DNA from: an uncultured Pseudomonadota bacterium | Lineage (GTDB): Bacteria; Pseudomonadota; Gammaproteobacteria; Steroidobacterales; Steroidobacteraceae | Length of the DNA: 64,000 nt | Direction: 5' to 3' | Assembly (NCBI GenBank): GCA_903884105.1 | Contig: CAISDJ010000121.1 | Location: 1 to 64,000 of the forward strand | The notes under the pieces: model-generated | The model's input: only the letters and a program-made list of their open reading frames with translations | Database searches by the model: none | Told to the model about the DNA's origin: nothing | Position numbers and translations under genes: made by a program | Shown: positions 40,626 through 52,949 of the stretch, piece after piece | Numbering within the stretch: position 1 is the first letter of the stretch | Layout of the letters: each line of letters opens with the position of its first letter

Positions 40626-41600
40626 ATGAAGCCCCCCCTTATCAGGACGCTCCTGCGGGCTACGGCCATGGCCATCGGCTTGACTCTGGCAGCGGCCACC
40701 GCAGCAAGCCCGGCGAAGATTTTCTATCTGACGCCTGATCTCAATTTTTCTTTTTGGCACAACATCGCGCAAGGCATCGCCGCCGAAGCCAAAAAGAGCG
40801 GATTCGAGCTTCAAGTACTCAGCAGTCATGACGATGGCGCGATTCAACTCCAAAATGCGCAGCAAGCCATCGCTGCCGGCGCGACTGGGATTGTGCTCAG
40901 CCCCACTGATTCATCCACGGCCCCCGCTGTGCTGGCCCTCGCCGAGCAGGCGAAAGTTCCAGTGGTGATCGCCGATGTCGGCACCAACAGTGGCAAGTAC
41001 GTGGCCTATATCAGCTCAGACAACCATACCGGCGCGTATCAAACCGGCCAGGCCTTGATATCGGCCTTACGGAAAAAGGGTTGGAACGGCGGCGACATCG
41101 CCTCCATCACGCTATCACTGGCCCGCAATAATGGCCGCTTGCGCAGTGCCGGATTCGCGCAAGCGCTCACGGAAGCGGGCGCCCAACTATCTGACACCCG
41201 CGAGATGAAAAGTTATACGGCGGATGAGTCGACGCAATTTACGCAGGAGCTATTGAGCAAGCACACGCAGCTGCGTGGCCTGTTCGTGCAAGCAGATATA
41301 CCCACCCTGGGTGCTGTACAAGCGATCCGCACAGCAAACCGCGGCCAATCACTTGCACTTGCCGCATTTGATGGCACCCCGGAATTCATTGACTTGATCA
41401 GACGAGGCGACGTACTGGTGTCGGGCATGCAGCAGCCGTACCTGATGGGACAGCGCGCGGGCGAAGCGCTGATCCTGCATCTGGCCAAGAAGCCGGTCGC
41501 GCCTGCCATTAACGTCCCCATTCTGATTGTGACCCATCAAAATATTGACGAGCTTCTGCCGATACTGCGCGAGACCGTATTTGCCAACGAGATCAGGTAG
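40626..41600 (+). CDS. Sugar-type periplasmic substrate-binding protein
   Basis: 324 residues from the ATG at 40626 with AGGAGC eight bases upstream. Signal peptide (ATAMAIGLTLAAATAAS), then a type I periplasmic-binding fold of the ribose/galactose family: KIFYLTPDLNFSFWHNIAQGIAAEAKKSG, AIAAGATGIVLSPTDSSTAPAVLALAEQAKVPVVIADVGT, ISSDNHTGAYQTGQALI, FVQADIPTLGAVQAIR. It should deliver a sugar or related ligand, but no ABC permease or ATPase gene is present. Base composition is lower in GC than the neighbourhood. It may instead feed the upstream sensor gene, now broken. Confidence 0.88.
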   Translation: MKPPLIRTLLRATAMAIGLTLAAATAASPAKIFYLTPDLNFSFWHNIAQGIAAEAKKSGFELQVLSSHDDGAIQLQNAQQAIAAGATGIVLSPTDSSTAPAVLALAEQAKVPVVIADVGTNSGKYVAYISSDNHTGAYQTGQALISALRKKGWNGGDIASITLSLARNNGRLRSAGFAQALTEAGAQLSDTREMKSYTADESTQFTQELLSKHTQLRGLFVQADIPTLGAVQAIRTANRGQSLALAAFDGTPEFIDLIRRGDVLVSGMQQPYLMGQRAGEALILHLAKKPVAPAINVPILIVTHQNIDELLPILRETVFANEIR

Positions 41601-41801
41601 ATCCGATCGGCTAAGAATTTGCATGACGGCCGAACGATGCGCTCGAACACAGGTATTTGCCGTGCCCAATAGTGACGCCGGCACAACTTTGGCGACGACC
41701 TTGGAGGCTGGGCGGCATTCCACGGCACCCGCGGCCGCGTCAGGCGCGGCACGGGTCAATTGCTTCCGCGGTTTGTCGGATCTGGTGCCGGCGGAGGGAA
41801 T
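41601..41801. other. Non-coding right end of the island
   Basis: No recognisable gene, terminator or transposon end was seen between the binding-protein stop and the right repeat. Confidence 0.4.
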
Positions 41802-41859
41802 AAGCTCCTCGAACTGCAGCTCTTCCCGGAGCTCTGGTCGATTCGAACCGCGATGTGAG
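41802..41859 (+). repeat. Right copy of 58-bp direct repeat (kynA 3' end)
   Basis: Carries the kynA codons from AAGCTCCTC to the TGA stop plus one base, with one mismatch to 33844-33901. The rest of kynA is absent here, so this copy is only a footprint. Confidence 0.9.
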
Positions 41860-42061
41860 TGCTGTTAGCTGGTCGCGTCGTTGTCGAGCGGGGCGATGCT
41901 GGCGACCTGCGTTGCCAGCTTGCCGCGCCCTGAACTGCATTCTCGTCATGGATGGCGGTTATGCACCTATCGGTCTGGTCGCGCGCCGTCAAACGATGCA
42001 TGATAGACAGTGCGCTTCCGAGAGTTCGGGGCCAATCACACTTCAAGATAAGGAAGAGACA
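41860..42061. other. Intergenic region between island and CDGSH gene
   Basis: Nothing recognisable apart from an AAGGAAGAG ribosome-binding site immediately before the next gene. Confidence 0.4.
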
Positions 42062-42301
42062 ATGAGCACGCCCCACATTGCAGATACGAAGCCCGTCGGT
42101 GTCGCCGTCGAGGCAGGCAAGGACTACTACTGGTGTTCCTGCGGCAAGAGCGCTTCGCAGCCCTTCTGCGACGGTTCGCACGCAGGAAGCGAGTTCTCGC
42201 CCACCAAGTTCACCGCGCCCGAGACCAAGACGGTCTACTTCTGCGCCTGCAAGCAGTCCAAGAACGGCCCGCTCTGCGACGGTTCGCACAAAGCGCTCTA
42301 G
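42062..42301 (+). CDS. CDGSH-type iron-sulfur protein
   Basis: 79 residues from the ATG at 42062, with AAGGAAG upstream. Two CDGSH motifs bind two 2Fe-2S clusters: WCSCGKSASQPFCDGSH and FCACKQSKNGPLCDGSH, each with the 3-Cys-1-His spacing C-x-C-(x)n-C-D-G-S-H. This is the tandem, MitoNEET-inner-NEET-like bacterial architecture. Function is likely redox or iron-sulfur handling in the cytoplasm; partners are unknown. The longer open frame upstream has no similarity. Confidence 0.9.
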   Translation: MSTPHIADTKPVGVAVEAGKDYYWCSCGKSASQPFCDGSHAGSEFSPTKFTAPETKTVYFCACKQSKNGPLCDGSHKAL

Positions 42302-42630
42302 CCGGCTCGGGTCGCCGCCTGCACAAAGCGTGTCACGCTCAGGCAGGCTGCGGCCCATCCTCTCTGTCCCCAGTTTCGGGGCTGTGAGCAGGAGTCCGCC
42401 ATGTCTCTCTTCCGTCTCGTCCTTATCCTCTGTTCCGCTCGCCCTCATGTGACAGCGTAGCCACGAGTAGCCAAGAGTGTGGCACGCGGTGAATCTCTAG
42501 GCGGAGTCGAGTGCCGTGCTGGCCTGGCTCCTCGACGAGCGCGTGGATCAGTAGCAGGCTGTTCATCCGTCCTATCCGCCAGGCACGGGCGACCGCCTTG
42601 CCTTCGGGCTTTGGAAGAACCCAGTCTGGG
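42302..42630. other. Unassigned region between CDGSH gene and msrQ
   Basis: 329 bases with no recognisable protein on either strand and no clear terminator. Confidence 0.4.
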
Positions 42631-43254
42631 CTATCCCTGCGAAGCCGTCCGCGCTCGGCGTTGCCGTGCCTTCCAGACTCGCCAGCCGAGCAACAGCGTG
42701 AAGATCGCGGCGTACGTGAGTGGCTCGCGCACATCTGCCTTCACCAGCCAGTAGAAATGCCAGACGCCGAGGATGGCGATCGGATAGACGAGGCGGTGCA
42801 GCTTCTTCCAGCGCCGCCCCAGCTTGCGCATCATGCCGTTGGTGGACGTGACGGCCAGCGGAATCAGCATCAGGAACGCGACGAAGCCGAGGGTGATGAA
42901 GGGCCGCTTGACGATGTCCTTCACGATGCCGGCCATGTACAGCTGCTGGTCGAGGATGAGCCAGACCAGAAAGTGCATCAGCACGTAGAAGAAGGCGTAG
43001 AGGCCCAGCATGCGGCGGAAGCTCAGGAGCCACGGCTTGCCGACGATGTCTTTCAGCGGGGTCACCAGCAGCGTCAGGACCAGGAACTTGAGTCCCCATT
43101 CGCCGAGCGCATGCAGGATGTCTTCGACCGGGTTGACGCCGAGGGTCTGCCCCGCGATGCCGAAGGCGCCGGCCGCCATCTGCAGGAAGGGTACGAGGCA
43201 GACGATGAAGAGGATCGGCTTGTAGATCCGATCGATTTGCTGCTGCCGGGTCAC
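42631..43254 (-). CDS. msrQ: Heme-binding membrane subunit MsrQ
   Basis: 207 residues from a GTG 13 bases after the msrP stop. Six hydrophobic segments of the ferric-reductase-like family: KPILFIVCLVPFLQMAAG, ALGEWGLKFLVLTLLVTPL, RMLGLYAFFYVLMHFLVWLILD, PFITLGFVAFLMLIPLAVTS, RLVYPIAILGVWHFYWLV and YAAIFTLLLGW. Conserved histidines in the third and fifth helices are expected heme ligands. It passes electrons from the cytoplasmic side or quinones to MsrP for periplasmic methionine sulfoxide repair. Start alternatives lie inside msrP. Confidence 0.92.
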   Translation of the reverse strand: MTRQQQIDRIYKPILFIVCLVPFLQMAAGAFGIAGQTLGVNPVEDILHALGEWGLKFLVLTLLVTPLKDIVGKPWLLSFRRMLGLYAFFYVLMHFLVWLILDQQLYMAGIVKDIVKRPFITLGFVAFLMLIPLAVTSTNGMMRKLGRRWKKLHRLVYPIAILGVWHFYWLVKADVREPLTYAAIFTLLLGWRVWKARQRRARTASQG

Positions 43255-43267
43255 GAAACGGGCTTGT

Positions 43268-44236
43268 TCAGTAGTTCTTGCGCAGGTCCAAGCCGGCATA
43301 CAGGCTTGCAACCTGGTCGGCATAACCGTTGAACATCAGCGTGGGCTGCCGTGCGGCAAACAGGCCCGTGCCGATCGCCTGCTCGCGAGCCTGGCTCCAG
43401 CGCGGGTGATCGACTTCCGGGTTCACGTTTGCATAGAAGCCATACTCGCGTGCGGCTGAGCGGTTCCACGAGGTTGCCGGCTGCTTCTCGGTGAAGCGGA
43501 TCTCGACGATCGACTTGATGCCCTTGAATCCGTATTTCCACGGCGTGACGAGCCGCATCGGCGCGCCGCTCTGGTTCGGCAGCGTCTTGCCGAAAACGCC
43601 GACGGCCATGATCGCGAGCGGGTTCATGGCCTCGTCAATGCGCAGGCCTTCGACGTACGGCCATTCGAGCACCGGATAGCGCAGACCGGGCATTTCGCTC
43701 GGGCGGTTCACCGTGGTGAACGCGACGTACTTGGCCTTCGATGTCGGCTTGAAGCGCTTCAGCAGGTCGCCCAGCGGGAACCCGACCCACGGAATGACCA
43801 TCGACCATGCTTCCACGCAGCGCATGCGGTAGATGCGCTCTTCGAGCGCGTGGGGCTTCAGGATGTCCTCGTAGCTGAAGTCGCCGGTGACTTCGGCTTC
43901 GCCCGAGACCTTGATTGTCCAAGGCTGTGGCTTGAACTTGCCCGAGTTCTGCGCGGGGTCGGACTTGTCCGTGCCGAACTCGTAGTAGTTGTTGTAGGAA
44001 GTGACTTCCTCATAGCGGTTGGGCTTGAGGTCGGCGCCGAACGCCTTGTTCTTGGTGTACTTGAGGTCCGCCTGGGCAGCCTGCGCTGCTTCTACGGTCT
44101 CCGTCGAGAGGACTGTTCCGACCAGGCCCGACGCGACGGCTGCCTTAAGGAAGGTGCGCCGGTTCTCATAGACCGACTCGGAGATGATTTCCGAAGGCTT
44201 TACGCCGCCAAGGTACTCGGGTCGTTTGATCAGCAT
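43268..44236 (-). CDS. msrP: Periplasmic methionine sulfoxide reductase catalytic subunit MsrP
   Basis: 322-residue molybdopterin enzyme of the sulfite-oxidase fold (YedY). The Tat signal [21 protein letters not shown] indicates folded export. The Mo-ligand cysteine is in [20 protein letters not shown]; further conserved blocks are [36 protein letters not shown] and [18 protein letters not shown]. It reduces oxidised methionines in periplasmic proteins, receiving electrons from MsrQ encoded just downstream. Intact and full length. Confidence 0.96.
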   Translation of the reverse strand: MLIKRPEYLGGVKPSEIISESVYENRRTFLKAAVASGLVGTVLSTETVEAAQAAQADLKYTKNKAFGADLKPNRYEEVTSYNNYYEFGTDKSDPAQNSGKFKPQPWTIKVSGEAEVTGDFSYEDILKPHALEERIYRMRCVEAWSMVIPWVGFPLGDLLKRFKPTSKAKYVAFTTVNRPSEMPGLRYPVLEWPYVEGLRIDEAMNPLAIMAVGVFGKTLPNQSGAPMRLVTPWKYGFKGIKSIVEIRFTEKQPATSWNRSAAREYGFYANVNPEVDHPRWSQAREQAIGTGLFAARQPTLMFNGYADQVASLYAGLDLRKNY

Positions 44237-44331
44237 GACAGCCTCGCACTCGATCGGTAAGGGTGGAACCGCTCACTTCAGCTTGCGCAGCATAGCCGAC
44301 TGGCCATGCCCGCCATCATTTTTGATTGCAA

Positions 44332-44360
44332 CCGGCCCCGTTAGTTCGTAACGAGGCCGG
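44332..44360. terminator. Hairpin downstream of acnA
   Basis: CCGGCC (44332-44337) pairs with GGCCGG (44355-44360), extended by inner CGTT/AACG after one mismatch. It lies 12 bases past the acnA stop on its strand. No T-run follows in either direction, so it may be an mRNA-stabilising or weak terminator hairpin. Confidence 0.45.
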
Positions 44361-44371
44361 CTGTTCGGTCT

Positions 44372-47065
44372 TCAGGCCGCCTTGCCACCCGCGGCGAGCT
44401 GGCGCAGTACGTATTGCAGGATGCCGCCGTGGCGGAAGTAGTCGCGCTCCTTCGGCGTGTCGATCCGTACGCGCGCCTCGAAGCGGATTTCGGCGCCGTT
44501 GGCAGGCTTGGCCACGACCGTCACCACCTTCGCGGCACCGCCGTTCAGGCCGATGATCTCGAAGGTTTCATGACCCGTGAGGCCGATCGACTGAGTGTTC
44601 TGGCCGTCCTTGAACTGCAGGGGCAGCACGCCCATGCCGATCAGGTTGGAACGGTGGATCCGCTCGAAGCTCTCGGCAATGACCGCCTTGACGCCGAGCA
44701 GCATCGTGCCCTTCGCCGCCCAGTCGCGGGATGAACCCGTGCCGTATTCCTTGCCGGCAATGACGATCAGCGGCGTGCCTTCCTGCTGGTAACGCATGGA
44801 CACGTCGAAGATGCTCGCCTGTTCGCCGCTCGGGATGTGCAATGACAGGCCGCCTTCGGTGCCAGGCAGCAGCAGATTGCGCAAGCGGATGTTGGCGAAC
44901 GTGCCGCGCATCATGACTTCGTGGTTGCCGCGACGGGCGCCGTACGAGTTGAAGTCCACCGCCTTCACGCCGAGCGACATCAGGTACTTGGCTGCCGGGC
45001 CCGACTTTGCGATGTCACCGGCCGGCGAGATGTGGTCGGTCGTCACCGAGTCACCGAGCAAGGCCAGCGCGCGGGCGGCGCGAATGTCCGTCACTGCGTT
45101 CGGCTGCATGGTCATGCCGTCGAAGTAGGGCGGGTTCTTGACGTAGGTGGAATCCTCGTCCCACGTATAGATCTTGCCGGTCGGGATCTTGACGGAGTTC
45201 CAGTTGGCATCGCCAGCGTACACGCTCGAATAGCTCTTCTTGAACATCTCCGACGTGACCGATGACACCACGGCGGCCTGCAGCTCCGCCGGGCTCGGCC
45301 AGATGTCTGCCAGGAAGACCGGCTTGCCGTCGCTGTCGGTGCCCAGTGCTTCGGTCGTGAGGTCGAGGTCCAGCGTGCCGGCGAGGGCATAGGCGACGAC
45401 GAGCGGCGGCGAGGCGAGGAAGTTCATTTTCACTTCCGGATGCACGCGGCCTTCGAAATTGCGATTGCCGGACAACACCGAGCAGCCAACGACCTCTCCT
45501 GCTTTCACGGCGGCTGAAATCGCGGGCTTCAGCGGCCCGGAATTGCCGATGCAGCTGGTGCAGCCGAAGCCTACGGTGTAGAAGCCGAGCGCGCCGAGAT
45601 CGTCGAGTAGTCCGGCCTGCGTGAGGTACTCCGTCACGACCCGTGAACCGGGGGCCAGGCTGGTCTTGACCCAGGGCTTGGACGTGAGGCCCCGGCGATG
45701 GGCGTTGCGCGCCAGCAGGCCGGCGGCAATCATGACGGTTGGATTGGATGTGTTCGTGCAGCTGGTGATCGCGGCGATCAGAACGGCGCCATCCTTCACC
45801 TCGAAAGTGCGGCCATCGACGGTGGCCGTTCCGGTGCCCATGGCGGCCGGGTTTTTCTTGGTGCGTTCGTCGGCCATCTTCTCGACGCTATCGCGATAGG
45901 TCTGCTTGGCAACGCGCAGTGGTACGCGGTCCTGCGGACGCTTGGGACCTGCGAGCGACGATTCCACCGTGCCCATGTCGAGTTCGAGGACGTCGGTGTA
46001 GTCGGCCTGGCGCTGACCGTTTTCACGCCAGAGGCCCTGGTGTTTAGCGTAGTCCTCGACCAGCTTGATCTGCGCCGCATCGCGGCCCGTGAGTTCGAGG
46101 TACTTCAGCGTCTCGCCATCGATCGGGAAAATGCCGCAGGTGCTGCCGAACTCGGGTGCCATGTTGGCGAGCGTCGCGCGATCCGCCAGCGGCAGGTTCG
46201 CGAGGCCGTCGCCGTAGAACTCCACGAACTTGTCGACGACGCCCTTCTTGCGAAGCATCTCGGTGACGGTAAGCACGAGGTCGGTGGCGGTAGTTCCGGG
46301 CGTCATCGTGCCCGTGAGCTTGAAGCCAATGACGTGCGGGATGAGCATGGTGACGGGCTGGCCGAGCATGGCCGCCTCCGCCTCGATGCCGCCCACGCCC
46401 CAGCCGAGCACGCCGAGGCCGTTGACCATGGTCGTATGCGAGTCCGTGCCGACGACGGTGTCGGGGTAGGCGTGATGCACGCCGTCGCGTTCCACGTCGA
46501 ATACGACCCGGGCCAGGTGCTCGATGTTCACCTGGTGCACGATGCCGGTGTTCGGCGGGACCACCTTGAAGTTGCGGAAGGCCGTCTGGCCCCAGCGCAG
46601 GAACGCATAGCGCTCCAGGTTGCGGCTGAACTCGATCTCGGTGTTCTGCGCCAGCGACTGGGCAGTGCCGTAGTTATCGACCTGCACGGAGTGGTCGATG
46701 ACCAGTTCGGCGGGGGACAGCGGGTTGATTTCATCGGCGTTGCCGCCGAGCTTGGTCATGGCTTCGCGCATGGCAGCGAGGTCCACCACCACTGGCACGC
46801 CGGTGAAGTCCTGCATGATCACGCGGCTAGGCGTGAACGAGATTTCGTGGGAGGGCGCTGCCTTCGAGTCCCACTTGAGCAGGGCCTCGACGTCTGCGCG
46901 CGTGACGTTCACGCCATCCTCGTAACGCAGCAGGTTCTCGAGCAGGATCTTGAGAGAGTACGGCAGGCGGCCGAGGTCGTAGTCCTTGAGTGCGGCGAGG
47001 CTGTAAACTTCGTAATTCTTGCCGCCGCTCTTGAGAGTCGTGCGCGCCTTGAACGTATCCTTCAT
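44372..47065 (-). CDS. acnA: Aconitate hydratase A
   Basis: 897-residue 4Fe-4S enzyme interconverting citrate and isocitrate. The start is the ATG at 47065 with GGAGGA directly upstream. Cluster cysteines are seen in [10 protein letters not shown] and [14 protein letters not shown]. Other blocks: [49 protein letters not shown] and [17 protein letters not shown] with [16 protein letters not shown] in the swivelling C-terminal domain. Length fits AcnA/IRP type, not AcnB. A promoter with a perfect -10 is seen upstream. Confidence 0.97.
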   Translation of the reverse strand: MKDTFKARTTLKSGGKNYEVYSLAALKDYDLGRLPYSLKILLENLLRYEDGVNVTRADVEALLKWDSKAAPSHEISFTPSRVIMQDFTGVPVVVDLAAMREAMTKLGGNADEINPLSPAELVIDHSVQVDNYGTAQSLAQNTEIEFSRNLERYAFLRWGQTAFRNFKVVPPNTGIVHQVNIEHLARVVFDVERDGVHHAYPDTVVGTDSHTTMVNGLGVLGWGVGGIEAEAAMLGQPVTMLIPHVIGFKLTGTMTPGTTATDLVLTVTEMLRKKGVVDKFVEFYGDGLANLPLADRATLANMAPEFGSTCGIFPIDGETLKYLELTGRDAAQIKLVEDYAKHQGLWRENGQRQADYTDVLELDMGTVESSLAGPKRPQDRVPLRVAKQTYRDSVEKMADERTKKNPAAMGTGTATVDGRTFEVKDGAVLIAAITSCTNTSNPTVMIAAGLLARNAHRRGLTSKPWVKTSLAPGSRVVTEYLTQAGLLDDLGALGFYTVGFGCTSCIGNSGPLKPAISAAVKAGEVVGCSVLSGNRNFEGRVHPEVKMNFLASPPLVVAYALAGTLDLDLTTEALGTDSDGKPVFLADIWPSPAELQAAVVSSVTSEMFKKSYSSVYAGDANWNSVKIPTGKIYTWDEDSTYVKNPPYFDGMTMQPNAVTDIRAARALALLGDSVTTDHISPAGDIAKSGPAAKYLMSLGVKAVDFNSYGARRGNHEVMMRGTFANIRLRNLLLPGTEGGLSLHIPSGEQASIFDVSMRYQQEGTPLIVIAGKEYGTGSSRDWAAKGTMLLGVKAVIAESFERIHRSNLIGMGVLPLQFKDGQNTQSIGLTGHETFEIIGLNGGAAKVVTVVAKPANGAEIRFEARVRIDTPKERDYFRHGGILQYVLRQLAAGGKAA

Positions 47066-47101
47066 GCGTCCTCCAACATTAGAAGCAAAAAAAGCGGCGG
47101 A

Positions 47102-47128
47102 ATTATACCGGTAACGGGGGGCGGTTAA
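47102..47128 (-). promoter_or_regulatory. Putative acnA promoter
   Basis: Read on the minus strand: TTAACC (47128-47123), 15-base spacer, perfect -10 TATAAT (47107-47102), about 37 bases before the acnA ATG. The spacer is short, so the -35 assignment is weak. Confidence 0.5.
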
Positions 47129-47159
47129 GGTAAAAACGGGACGGACGGGGCAGTTTTCA

Positions 47160-48302
47160 TCAGGCACTGTGGGCCAGGACCTGGGCGGGCTGGGTGCTGT
47201 CGATGACGCCTCCCCCCAAGCAGGTCTCGCCCGAATACAGGACGACGTACTGTCCGGGGGTGACGGCGCGCTGCGGGACATCAAACGTCACTGTACAGGT
47301 GTCATCCCCGGTCATTTCGACCTGGGCGTCCTGATCCAGTTGCCGATAGCGGGTTTTCGCCTGGGTCCGGAAGCGCGTCGCGGGCGGTCGGCCCTGGATC
47401 CAGCTCAGGTTGATGGCCTTGAGGGCCCGGCTCTGAAGGGCCGGGTGGTCGCGGCCCTGGGTCACGACCAGCACGTTCCGCTTCAGGTCCTTGGCCGCGA
47501 CGTACCATGGGTCGGAGCCACCGCCGCGCTGGCCACCAATCAGCAGGCCCTGCCGCTGACCCAGTGTGTAGAACATCAGCCCGCGGTGCGTCCCGAGTCG
47601 CTTGCCCTCTACGGATTCGATGTCGCCAGGCTGTCCGGGCAGGTACCCGGCCAGGAAATCCGCAAAGGGCCGCTCGCCGATGAAGCAGATGCCGGTGCTG
47701 TCCTTTTTGTCGTGTACGGCCAGGGCCAGCGAATGCGCACTCCGCCTGACCTCGTCCTTGTGCAGGTGACCGACCGGGAACAGGGTTCTCGCGAGGGCCG
47801 TCGCCGGTACGGCGTGCAGGAAGTAGCTCTGGTCCTTGGCCAGGTCGAGGCTCTTCAGCAGCCTGGGGCCCTCCACGTCGTACGCAACGCGGGCGTAGTG
47901 GCCTGTTGCCACGTAGTCGGCACCGAGCCGCAACGCGTGTTCGAAGCACGCTCCGAACTTGATCTCGCGATTGCACAGCACGTCCGGATTGGGGGTCCGA
48001 CCTGCCGCATATTCGTCAAGGAAATGCTGGAACACCCGTTGCCGGTATTCGGCCGCAAAGCTGGCCTTGTGCAAAGGGATGCCGAGCAGGCGGCATACCT
48101 TGAGCGCGTCCTGGTAGTCGGCAGCGCTGGTGCAATAGCCGTCTTCGTCTTCCTCCCAGTTGCTCATGTACAGCCCCTCGACGCTGTATCCCTGTTCCAG
48201 GAGCTTCGCGGCTGCGACGGACGAATCGACTCCGCCCGACATGCTGATGATGACGAGGGTCGAGGTATCCGGGATGGGAGGCGAGGGGGGCATGCTCGCC
48301 AT
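47160..48302 (-). CDS. mnmA: tRNA-specific 2-thiouridylase MnmA
   Basis: 380 residues from the ATG at 48302 (GAGGT ten bases upstream; the ATG at 48293 is an alternative). PP-loop ATPase thiolating U34 of tRNA-Lys, -Glu and -Gln. Motifs: [54 protein letters not shown] (catalytic Cys), [19 protein letters not shown] and the second catalytic cysteine in [13 protein letters not shown]. The C-terminal beta-barrel is complete. The order nudJ-mnmA with purB nearby is as in E. coli, but hflD is missing. Confidence 0.95.
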   Translation of the reverse strand: MASMPPSPPIPDTSTLVIISMSGGVDSSVAAAKLLEQGYSVEGLYMSNWEEDEDGYCTSAADYQDALKVCRLLGIPLHKASFAAEYRQRVFQHFLDEYAAGRTPNPDVLCNREIKFGACFEHALRLGADYVATGHYARVAYDVEGPRLLKSLDLAKDQSYFLHAVPATALARTLFPVGHLHKDEVRRSAHSLALAVHDKKDSTGICFIGERPFADFLAGYLPGQPGDIESVEGKRLGTHRGLMFYTLGQRQGLLIGGQRGGGSDPWYVAAKDLKRNVLVVTQGRDHPALQSRALKAINLSWIQGRPPATRFRTQAKTRYRQLDQDAQVEMTGDDTCTVTFDVPQRAVTPGQYVVLYSGETCLGGGVIDSTQPAQVLAHSA

Positions 48303-48324
48303 TATAGGCGGGACCTCGGCGGAA

Positions 48325-48834
48325 CTAGCCGGTCTGGCTGCTCTGGGACAGGTCTGCGGTGAAGTCGGATGCGGACGAGAGATGCGAGAGGACTTCGAGC
48401 GGGAACCGGCGACCGGCAAGGTAGTCGTCGACACAGCGCAAGACCAGGGGGCTGCGCAATCGCGACGATTGGGCCACCAGCTGCTCGCGGCTCAACCACA
48501 AGGCCCGCTCGATGCCCGTATCCAGCGTGCGACCGCCCTCCTGATGGGTGACGGTGCCGTGAAAGGCGACCCTCAGGAACGTCCGGGCGGGGCCCTCGGC
48601 CGAGCGCACAGCCTGGTTCCAGAGGTAGATGCCGACGACGGCTTGGGGCACGAAGTGCCAGGCCGTTTCCTCCAGGGCTTCGCGCACGACCGCCTCCACC
48701 AGGCTTTCGCTCTTTTCCAGGTGCCCGGCGGGCTGGTTGATGACGAGGCGTGAGCGTACCCGCTCTTCAACGACGAGAAAGCGTCCTTCGCGTTCCACGA
48801 CGGCCGCAACGGTCACATCGGGCTTCCAGATCAT
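48325..48834 (-). CDS. nudJ: Nudix hydrolase NudJ-type
   Basis: 169 residues from the ATG at 48834. Nudix box [23 protein letters not shown] (G-x5-E-x7-RE-x2-EE, with Ala in place of the usual final Gly), preceded by [20 protein letters not shown] and NQPAGH. NudJ acts on nucleoside di/triphosphates and thiamine pyrophosphates. It lies 22 bases before mnmA, as in E. coli, which supports the symbol. The residues after about 135 are an extension with low complexity ([20 protein letters not shown]). Confidence 0.87.
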   Translation of the reverse strand: MIWKPDVTVAAVVEREGRFLVVEERVRSRLVINQPAGHLEKSESLVEAVVREALEETAWHFVPQAVVGIYLWNQAVRSAEGPARTFLRVAFHGTVTHQEGGRTLDTGIERALWLSREQLVAQSSRLRSPLVLRCVDDYLAGRRFPLEVLSHLSSASDFTADLSQSSQTG

Positions 48835-48856
48835 GGGGCTGAGTATAGCGGGTTGG

Positions 48857-49360
48857 TCAGCCACGAAGATGCGCCTGGTATTCGAGGTCCGCGTCCGCGG
48901 CCCTCCAGATGCTGTCAAAGTAGGCCAGGTGCTTCGCGGCCGAGGCGAGGTCGCTCATCGCCGCAATACCAACCCAGGCTGACGCATCAGGACGGAACAC
49001 GGACGCATTGTTGTCCGCGACCAGAAAGGCAGCCGGGTTGTTGCGCATCTCCTTGGGCACGTGGCGCAGGTCGATGTAGCTCGTGAGGCGCCTTGCCATC
49101 GCGACCAAGCGGTTGCCATCGCGAATGGCCCGCATCGGATCTGCAATCAGTACACGCACGCGTGCATGGCTGCGTGCCAGCACCAGGTGCTTGATCGCCT
49201 CGAGAAACGGTTCGTGATCGTAGAGCAGCGGCTCAAGATCCTGCGTGTAAATGGCAAGGGCGCGGCGCGCGCTTGCGGTGACGGCAGTCACGTGCGCACG
49301 CACTTCAGCAAGGGTGCTTAAGGGACCGCCAGTGACAGGGAGGGAGTATGCCGCGTGCAT
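48857..49360 (-). CDS. Uncharacterised protein, possible PLD-like fold
   Basis: 167 residues. I do not firmly recognise it. Visible features: ARRALAIYTQDLEPLLYDHEPFLEAIKHLVLARSHARVRVLIADPMRAIRDGNRLVAMARRL followed by IDLRHVPKEMRNNPAAFLVADNNASVFRPDASAWVGIA. The alternation of strands and helices and the RVRVLIADP strand recall phospholipase-D-like folds, but no HxK catalytic motif is present. It sits between purB and nudJ, where hflD is found in E. coli, and is likely cytoplasmic. The start ATG at 49360 is well defined. Confidence 0.7.
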   Translation of the reverse strand: MHAAYSLPVTGGPLSTLAEVRAHVTAVTASARRALAIYTQDLEPLLYDHEPFLEAIKHLVLARSHARVRVLIADPMRAIRDGNRLVAMARRLTSYIDLRHVPKEMRNNPAAFLVADNNASVFRPDASAWVGIAAMSDLASAAKHLAYFDSIWRAADADLEYQAHLRG

Positions 49361-49473
49361 CGCGTCGCCTTGGATTTATAGGCGAACGATCTTAGCCTCG
49401 GGTCGTGGGGGGCGTTGCCGACTCCGTCACGTTCCGGGCCATGGAATGTCAAACAGTCCCCTTCGGCGTCGGG

Positions 49474-52309
<2,836 letters not shown>

Positions 52310-52415
52310 CCTCCCAGATCGTGAACTGCGCCTGGCTCTCGAGCGGTGCCTCAAGGGAACCGAGCCCGCTGCCAGTCCGGAGGACGCGCGGTTTCCCGGC
52401 ATTGCGGATGAACAC

Positions 52416-52943
52416 TTGCCCGAGCTCTTGAAGCTGCTGCCGCAGTCGCTGTCGCCGGCGGCTGTCCTGATGCCGATTGTCGAGCGACCGGAAGGGCTGT
52501 CGCTGCTGCTGACGCGGCGAGCCACGGCGCTCAAGCGGCATGCTGGCCAGATCAGCTTTCCCGGCGGGCGGCTCGAGGCGACCGACGCGGGCCCCCTTGC
52601 CGCGGCACTGCGCGAGACTGAGGAAGAAATCGGTCTCGCACGCGACTTCGTCACCGTGGCGGGCTATCTGCGTCCACACGTGATCATCACCGGTTACTGG
52701 GTGGTGCCTGTCGTCGGCTTCGTGAAGCCGGGTTTCGAATTGCGGCTCGATGCGGCCGAAGTGCAGGAGGCGTTCGAAGTGCCCCTCGCCTACATGCTTG
52801 ATCCCGCCAATCAGGTGCAGCGAGAGCGGCAGATCGGTCACCTCACCCTCAAGACGACTGAGATTCCGTACGGCGACCAGGTGATCTGGGGCGCCACGGC
52901 TGCCATGCTGCTGGCCTTGTCCAGACTACTCACTGAAGCGTAA
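52416..52943 (+). CDS. Nudix hydrolase, CoA-pyrophosphatase type
   Basis: Conservative coordinates from TTG 52416. The box QISFPGGRLEATDAGPLAAALRETEEEIGL, with the preceding LLLTRRATALKRHAGQ and following GYLRPHVIITGYWVVPVVGFV, is the NudL/YeaB type that cleaves CoA and derivatives. The same frame is open from 52290 and encodes a plausible family N-terminal helix (LPDRELRLALERCLKG), but contains no ATG, GTG or TTG before 52416. An ATT at 52305, eight bases after GGAG and overlapping the fumC stop, could be the true start, giving 212 residues. Confidence 0.88.
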   Translation: MPELLKLLPQSLSPAAVLMPIVERPEGLSLLLTRRATALKRHAGQISFPGGRLEATDAGPLAAALRETEEEIGLARDFVTVAGYLRPHVIITGYWVVPVVGFVKPGFELRLDAAEVQEAFEVPLAYMLDPANQVQRERQIGHLTLKTTEIPYGDQVIWGATAAMLLALSRLLTEA

Positions 52944-52949
52944 CCCCCG

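Larger units (their letters stand above)
33902..41859. mobile_element. Accessory island inserted at the 3' end of kynA
   Basis: Interval between the two copies of the kynA 3' end. Contents: decayed IS91/ISCR-type transposase, two oriIS-like repeats, frameshifted permease, TonB receptor, cytosine deaminase, broken sensor gene and orphan binding protein. No integrase or recombinase gene is present. The part from about 40.3 to 41.8 kb is visibly less GC-rich than the surroundings. Either a site-specific integrative element that lost its integrase, or rolling-circle ISCR mobilisation, could have made it. The region 33902-33997 is non-coding and has a CGTCCC/GGGACG hairpin directly before the transposase start. 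Confidence 0.6.

Noticed and set aside
41855-42061. N-terminal extension of the CDGSH protein
   Set aside because: The frame is open but the sequence is unlike the family, and a strong ribosome-binding site precedes the internal ATG at 42062.
45698-47128. 476-residue plus-strand frame across acnA
   Set aside because: Antisense to aconitase over its whole length; Val/Glu/His-rich shadow without motifs.
47169-48362. 397-residue plus-strand frame across mnmA
   Set aside because: Antisense to mnmA, whose PP-loop and catalytic cysteines are clear.
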